Of a stretch of DNA of 64,000 bases, positions 60,763-64,000 are shown in pieces. The notes beneath the pieces were generated by a model. The model worked only from the letters and a program-made list of their open reading frames with translations. It had not been told where the DNA came from and made no database searches. Made by a program: the position numbers and the translations under genes. The DNA is from RPQJ01 sp044226195. Lineage in GTDB: Bacteria > Pseudomonadota > Gammaproteobacteria > Steroidobacterales > Steroidobacteraceae. The DNA is taken from contig JBGAHO010000001.1 of NCBI GenBank assembly GCA_044226195.1, forward strand, positions 1 to 64,000. Direction: 5' to 3'. The first letter of the stretch is position 1. Each line of letters begins with the position of its first letter.

Positions 60763-60851
60763 GCCGTTCTGCGCCCGGAATTAGCCTGAAGAACGTACTG
60801 TAACTTATTGTTTTTTAATATACTGTAGGCGCCGATCACGTCGCCTACGCA

Positions 60852-61064
60852 TCAGGCCTTCTTCAGGAAGCAGGTCTTGAGCACCACCGTATTGCGGCCG
60901 GAGCCGCATTCGACCGCTTCCTCGTCGTCCTCGATCAGGCGGATGCCCTTGAACTGCGTGCCGCGCTTCAGGGTGTCGGACGAGCCCTTCACCTTCAGGT
61001 CCTTGATCACGACCACGGCATCGCCGTCCTGCAGTTCGTTGCCGTTGCTGTCTCTCACCGTCAC
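60852..61064 (-). CDS. PhnA-domain (YjdM-like) small protein
   Basis: The 70-residue protein is the C-terminal PhnA domain alone: VRDSNGNELQDGDAVVVIKD, LKVKGSSDTLKRGTQFKGIR, LIEDDEEAVEC and a short basic end. Full YjdM proteins carry an extra zinc-ribbon N-terminus, which is missing. GTG at 61064 follows GGCGGGAG at a suitable distance and is preferred over the later GTG at 61058. The domain is SH3-like; despite the name it is not a phosphonoacetate hydrolase, and its role is unknown. The sulfotransferase gene lies 53 bases upstream on the same strand. Confidence 0.8.
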   Translation of the reverse strand: MTVRDSNGNELQDGDAVVVIKDLKVKGSSDTLKRGTQFKGIRLIEDDEEAVECGSGRNTVVLKTCFLKKA

Positions 61065-61117
61065 GTCGATTCTCCCGCCTGCGTCGGACACCCCGCGCCG
61101 CCGCGCATGATCCGGAT

Positions 61118-61822
61118 TCAGCGCAGGAACGCAACCACGGCGATCGCCAGGGCGGCCACGACGAGGGTCGGGACCAGCCACTCGACGATGCGCAGGGCCG
61201 TCATCACCCGCTGGAAGAACACCCGGTCGTTGAGGCGCGGGAAAGCCGTGTCGCCCGGCACGGGCCGGCCGAGGAAGCGGCACAGCGGTTCCCAGCCCTC
61301 CTTCACGTCGTAGACCAGCAGGCGCTCCGGCGGCACCGTGCGCCGTACCTCCTCGACGTGCTCGCGATATCGCTGCAGCGTGGCCTCCCGGTCGAGGAAT
61401 TCGCCGCGGAAGCGCGAGTTCCACAGCAGGTCGTCGTGGATCCGCCAGACGTTCCGCGGCAGCCACCACGGGAAGACCTCCTGGATGGCCCAGATCGTCT
61501 CGACCATGCTGTCGTACCACCCCTCGGGATCGCGCACGTTCAGCAGCACCTTCGCCTCGGGAAAGGCCTCCATCAGCTCGCGGTGGAACTCGCAGGCGGG
61601 CCAGTCGACGGTCGCCCGGTAGCCCTGCAGCACGCGCCGGTAATCCACGGCCTCGCCCGCCTTTGCGCGGATCCAGAACTTCATGTGCGCGTTCGACAGC
61701 AGGGCCACGCGCATGTGGTAGCAGGGCGAGAAACCGAGGATCTGCAGTGCCCGGCGCAGCGACGTCGTGCCCGAGCGGCCGAATCCCGCGCCGATGACCT
61801 GCAATGTGCCGCGTTCCGTCAC
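61118..61822 (-). CDS. Sulfotransferase-family protein with C-terminal membrane anchor
   Basis: The 234-residue protein starts with the PAPS-binding loop VIGAGFGRSGTTSLRRALQI (5'-phosphosulfate binding), then NVRDPEGWYDSMVETIWAIQ, matching the prokaryotic sulfotransferase family sometimes annotated as Sulfotransfer_4. A C-terminal hydrophobic tail (VEWLVPTLVVAALAIAVVAF) should anchor it in a membrane, with the catalytic domain in the cytosol. The acceptor is unknown; lipids and glycans are common. It is transcribed divergently from a small exported protein, with a perfect palindrome between them. Confidence 0.85.
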   Translation of the reverse strand: MTERGTLQVIGAGFGRSGTTSLRRALQILGFSPCYHMRVALLSNAHMKFWIRAKAGEAVDYRRVLQGYRATVDWPACEFHRELMEAFPEAKVLLNVRDPEGWYDSMVETIWAIQEVFPWWLPRNVWRIHDDLLWNSRFRGEFLDREATLQRYREHVEEVRRTVPPERLLVYDVKEGWEPLCRFLGRPVPGDTAFPRLNDRVFFQRVMTALRIVEWLVPTLVVAALAIAVVAFLR

Positions 61823-61841
61823 TTTCGTCCTTTGCCTTGCG

Positions 61842-61860
61842 AGCGCCGATTATCGGCGCT
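61842..61860. promoter_or_regulatory. Perfect 19-bp palindrome in divergent promoter region
   Basis: AGCGCCGATTATCGGCGCT has 9-bp arms with one central base. It lies 19 bases from the sulfotransferase start and 34 bases from the GTG of the next gene. It could be a regulator-binding site. The embedded GATTAT could also be a -10 box. Confidence 0.6.
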
Positions 61861-61894
61861 ACCTTCCGGGCCAGCCATCCGGAGGGGTCCTGAC

Positions 61895-62173
61895 GTGAAA
61901 CGCCTGCCACACCTGCTAGCACTCTCGCTCGGCGCCGTCCTCACGCTCGCTCAGGCGCAGGCGGACATCGTCACGGGCGCCGTGTCGCCCGCGGGCGCCA
62001 AGGTGGTGATCACCGATGCCACGGGTCGGGAGGTCGCCAAGCTCGGGGCCGGCCCGTACCAGCTGCAGCTGCCGGCCGGGAAGTACACCGCGCACTGCCA
62101 GGCGCCGGCCACGCGCGACCAGGCGTTCCTCAGCCTCAACGATCCCGTCACCGTCAACATCCACTGCGGATGA
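61895..62173 (+). CDS. Small exported hypothetical protein
   Basis: The 92-residue precursor has a signal peptide (about 1-24, MKRLPHLLALSLGAVLTLAQ) and a short beta-rich mature part (VSPAGAKVVITDATGREVAK, then LGAGPYQLQLPAGKYTAHCQ) resembling a carboxypeptidase-regulatory/CNA-B-type beta-sandwich, which is a tentative comparison. Two cysteines (HCQAP, IHCG) may form a disulfide. Start is GTG at 61895, seven bases after a perfect GGAGGGG. It overlaps the next gene by four bases (ATGA), so translation is coupled. Confidence 0.7.
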   Translation: MKRLPHLLALSLGAVLTLAQAQADIVTGAVSPAGAKVVITDATGREVAKLGAGPYQLQLPAGKYTAHCQAPATRDQAFLSLNDPVTVNIHCG

Positions 62174-63180
62174 GCGACGACGCCGACAAGCCCGCGCCCG
62201 GCTGGCGCGCGAACATCCGGCTCGCCGCGGACGTCGTCAACACGCTCGCGATCCCGCTGCTGACGCTCGGCGCCACCATCGTCGGCGTGCATCTCACGAA
62301 CTCCATGAAGGAGCGCGAGATCGCGATCGCCGCGCAGAACAACCAGCAGAGCCTGCGCAACCAGCGCGAAGCGTCCGAGACCAACCTGCGCTCGGAGATG
62401 TTCCGCGAGCTCGTGGGTCCGCTGCTGCAGAGCCAGAACGACCGGCCGGCCACCGGCGAATCCGCCGACCTGCCGCGGGCCCAGCGGCTCGCCCTGCTCG
62501 CCGAACTGCTGACGCTCAATTTCCACGAGCACTTCGAGCTCGGCCCGCTGCTGCGCTACGTCGACACCCTGCCCGGCCAGTCGGAAGACGCCCGCGCCCG
62601 ATTGCGTGGTACCGCCCGGCGCGTCGTGTCGAGGCAGCTGGCGCCGATGCTCATCGTCGGCAACGGCGAGCGCACGGGCACGCCGGGCTTTTTCGAGATC
62701 TCGCTCGACTCCGACGTGTCGGAGCCGGCCAGCACGCCCCAGTCGTGCGCGCTGCCGGCCGGCGACACCTCGGCCGCGACTACGGGCCTGACGCTGACCT
62801 GCTCGAGCAAGGCGAGCGGCTCGCCCATGCAGGTCGCCTCGCCCGACGGCAAGGACCGGCTGCAGGTCAGCCTGCGCGGTGCGCGCTGGGACGAGCAGAC
62901 GGTCGGCATCTACGTGCTGCGCCTCGATGCCAAGGGCCAGCCCGACCCGGACGCGCCGCCGATCGAGTTCACGCTGACGCCCTACTCGTTCCCGTTCTCG
63001 GACAACACGCTGCTGCCGAGCGGCAACCGCTTCGGCGTGTACCTCACCCGCGTCGACGCCATTCCCGACGTCGCGCGCGTCATGCGCCTGTCGTTCGTGT
63101 GGTTCCCGAAGGACTTCGTGCCGCCACGGGAACGGCCGCTCGACATGGACCTCGAGCAGGCCGCGCTGCCGCACGGCTGA
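62170..63180 (+). CDS. Hypothetical membrane-anchored protein
   Basis: The 336-residue protein has a short N-terminal cytoplasmic segment, one membrane span near 20-45 (DVVNTLAIPLLTLGATIVGV), an Arg/Gln-rich helical stretch likely to be a coiled coil (KEREIAIAAQNNQQSLRNQR), then a mixed alpha/beta region and a beta-rich C-terminal domain (PYSFPFSDNTLLPSGNRFGV). No family is recognised. The ATG overlaps the upstream stop. Its end lies six bases from the convergent DUF3108 gene. Coupling to the small exported protein suggests a shared envelope role. Confidence 0.6.
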   Translation: MSDDADKPAPGWRANIRLAADVVNTLAIPLLTLGATIVGVHLTNSMKEREIAIAAQNNQQSLRNQREASETNLRSEMFRELVGPLLQSQNDRPATGESADLPRAQRLALLAELLTLNFHEHFELGPLLRYVDTLPGQSEDARARLRGTARRVVSRQLAPMLIVGNGERTGTPGFFEISLDSDVSEPASTPQSCALPAGDTSAATTGLTLTCSSKASGSPMQVASPDGKDRLQVSLRGARWDEQTVGIYVLRLDAKGQPDPDAPPIEFTLTPYSFPFSDNTLLPSGNRFGVYLTRVDAIPDVARVMRLSFVWFPKDFVPPRERPLDMDLEQAALPHG

Positions 63181-63186
63181 CCCGGT

Positions 63187-63993
63187 TTACGCGCGTGCCT
63201 CGCGCAGGCGCAGCGTGATCGTGCCGAACTCGAGATGGGTGACCAGTTGCACCATCCACCGCCGCTCGTCGTTCGACAGCCACAGTTCCGCGCGGCCGTG
63301 CTCGGAGAACACGCCCTCGGAGCGGATCACCGGCTTCAGCACCAGCGCGTCGAAGCGCCCGGCCGGCACGGTGACGGCCTCGCGGCGCACGACCGATACC
63401 GCGACCGGATTGCGATCCGGCATGAAGTAGCGGCCGTAACTGTCGGCGTCGCCTACCCCGAGCGGTTGCTGGCGCAGGAAGTACAGGAAGGACGCCTGGT
63501 CGAGCGGTGCCGCGACGGTCGGCCGCTCCATGGCATCGCCCAGCCGATAGACACCGCGCTCCGGGAAGATCTCGTATTCGCGCAGCCTCCGGCGCGAGCC
63601 CTCGGTGCTGTCCTGGCGGAAGCGCAGCGAGTTGCCGGTCTCGACGTCGATCCAGCTCTCGAGCACGTCCCGCACGCGGTAGCCGAGCACGCCGCCGTCG
63701 ATGGCGAGCCGCGTATGCCACGCGGGCCGGCCCCGGACCGTCTCCTGCCCGATCACCTCCATCCGCGCCGTGCCCACGTCGAGCACACCGAAGCTCACGT
63801 CGTAGGTCAGGGCCTCGCCCGCACGCAGGTCGAACGCCGACTGCGGCGTGGCGTGCGCGTCGCGCATGAGGACGGCGCCGGCCAGCAGGAAGAGCAACAG
63901 CCCGCTCCAGCGCCACCGCGCCAAGCGAGCCAGCGCCGTGGCCCGCTCGTGCGGCGCGGGACGCGTCCGCGTGCCTGTGTGTCGCAAGGACAT
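63187..63993 (-). CDS. DUF3108 family protein
   Basis: The 268-residue protein has an Arg-rich N-terminus and a hydrophobic segment that looks like a signal anchor or signal peptide (about 28-48, WSGLLLFLLAGAVLMRDAHA), followed by a beta-rich DUF3108 domain: LRAGEALTYDVSFGVLDVGT, LDQASFLYFLRQQPL and FDALVLKPVIRSEGVFSEHG. DUF3108 proteins are exported and adopt a lipocalin-like barrel; function is unknown. The start is near the end of the window (MSLRHTGTRTRP at 63993) and a different start further downstream, closer to the hydrophobic segment, is possible. Confidence 0.8.
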   Translation of the reverse strand: MSLRHTGTRTRPAPHERATALARLARWRWSGLLLFLLAGAVLMRDAHATPQSAFDLRAGEALTYDVSFGVLDVGTARMEVIGQETVRGRPAWHTRLAIDGGVLGYRVRDVLESWIDVETGNSLRFRQDSTEGSRRRLREYEIFPERGVYRLGDAMERPTVAAPLDQASFLYFLRQQPLGVGDADSYGRYFMPDRNPVAVSVVRREAVTVPAGRFDALVLKPVIRSEGVFSEHGRAELWLSNDERRWMVQLVTHLEFGTITLRLREARA

Positions 63994-64000
63994 CCGTCGC

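Noticed and set aside
61370..61922. Plus-strand open frame running into the small exported protein at 61895
   Set aside because: The 5' part is antisense to the sulfotransferase; the GTG at 61895 has the ribosome-binding site and signal peptide.
1..64000. tRNA, rRNA, insertion sequences, phage attachment sites
   Set aside because: All gaps longer than about 80 bases were read and no cloverleaf-like segment, transposase or integrase was found.

Overview
The window is a continuous high-GC chromosomal stretch of about 64 kb. It is almost fully coding, with short intergenic gaps and no rRNA, tRNA, CRISPR or recognisable insertion sequence. Gene content and order point to a free-living, motile Gammaproteobacterium of the Xanthomonadales/Nevskiales/Steroidobacterales type. 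The main reasons are the cluster fabD-fabG-acpP-fabF-pabB-pabC-mltG-tmk-holB-pilZ, a type II secretion operon ending in gspN, an alaA-type aminotransferase and a HemG-type protoporphyrinogen oxidase. The species cannot be named from the sequence alone.

Layout. 1-3.7 kb: end of an oligopeptide ABC transporter (two ATPases), a class III CoA-transferase and alaA. 3.8-9.8 kb: an AddB-like nuclease with an iron-sulfur cysteine signature, followed by an AddA-like helicase-nuclease whose motif VI region carries five clustered apparent frameshifts. A perfect 18-bp inverted repeat separates it from the next block. 9.9-15.5 kb, minus strand: gspG-H-I-J-K-L-M-N, encoding the pseudopilins and inner-membrane platform of a type II secretion system, without C, D, E or F. 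A rhombosortase gene diverges from gspG. 16.2-25 kb, plus strand: the fatty-acid, p-aminobenzoate, MltG, thymidylate kinase, Pol III delta-prime and PilZ cluster, with almost every junction overlapping. 25-29 kb, minus strand: a cyclic-nucleotide-binding/rhodanese fusion, a FadB/FadJ-like beta-oxidation enzyme and an EEP-family phosphatase or nuclease. 29.1-36.9 kb: a stand-alone TIR-like protein, a cytochrome c, a DUF938 methyltransferase, an amidase, an acyl-CoA ligase, hemG with a membrane cytochrome b partner, and an RlmL-like rRNA methyltransferase.

37-43.4 kb looks like a more accessory stretch: a HAD phosphatase, an EthD protein, an MFS exporter with an extra C-terminal domain, membrane proteins of unknown role, an AbrB/Doc toxin-antitoxin pair and a CPXCG zinc-ribbon protein. 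43.5-50.3 kb: an exported M20 peptidase with an intrinsic terminator in its leader, lipoproteins, a cheW-mcp operon and a Spy/CpxP-like protein. 50.4-59.9 kb is a single 3165-residue autotransporter with about 36 glycine-rich repeats and a C-terminal beta-barrel. A periplasmic DsbA-like protein is transcribed divergently from it. The window ends with a PhnA-domain protein, a sulfotransferase, two uncharacterised envelope genes and a DUF3108 protein.

The most unusual items are the giant repeat autotransporter beside a thiol oxidoreductase, the clustered indels in the AddA-like gene, the stand-alone TIR-like gene, the terminator in the M20 leader, a 19-bp palindrome in a divergent promoter region at 61.85 kb, and a GC-rich discriminator that recurs after several predicted -10 boxes. 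No complete, clearly novel multi-gene system was identified.
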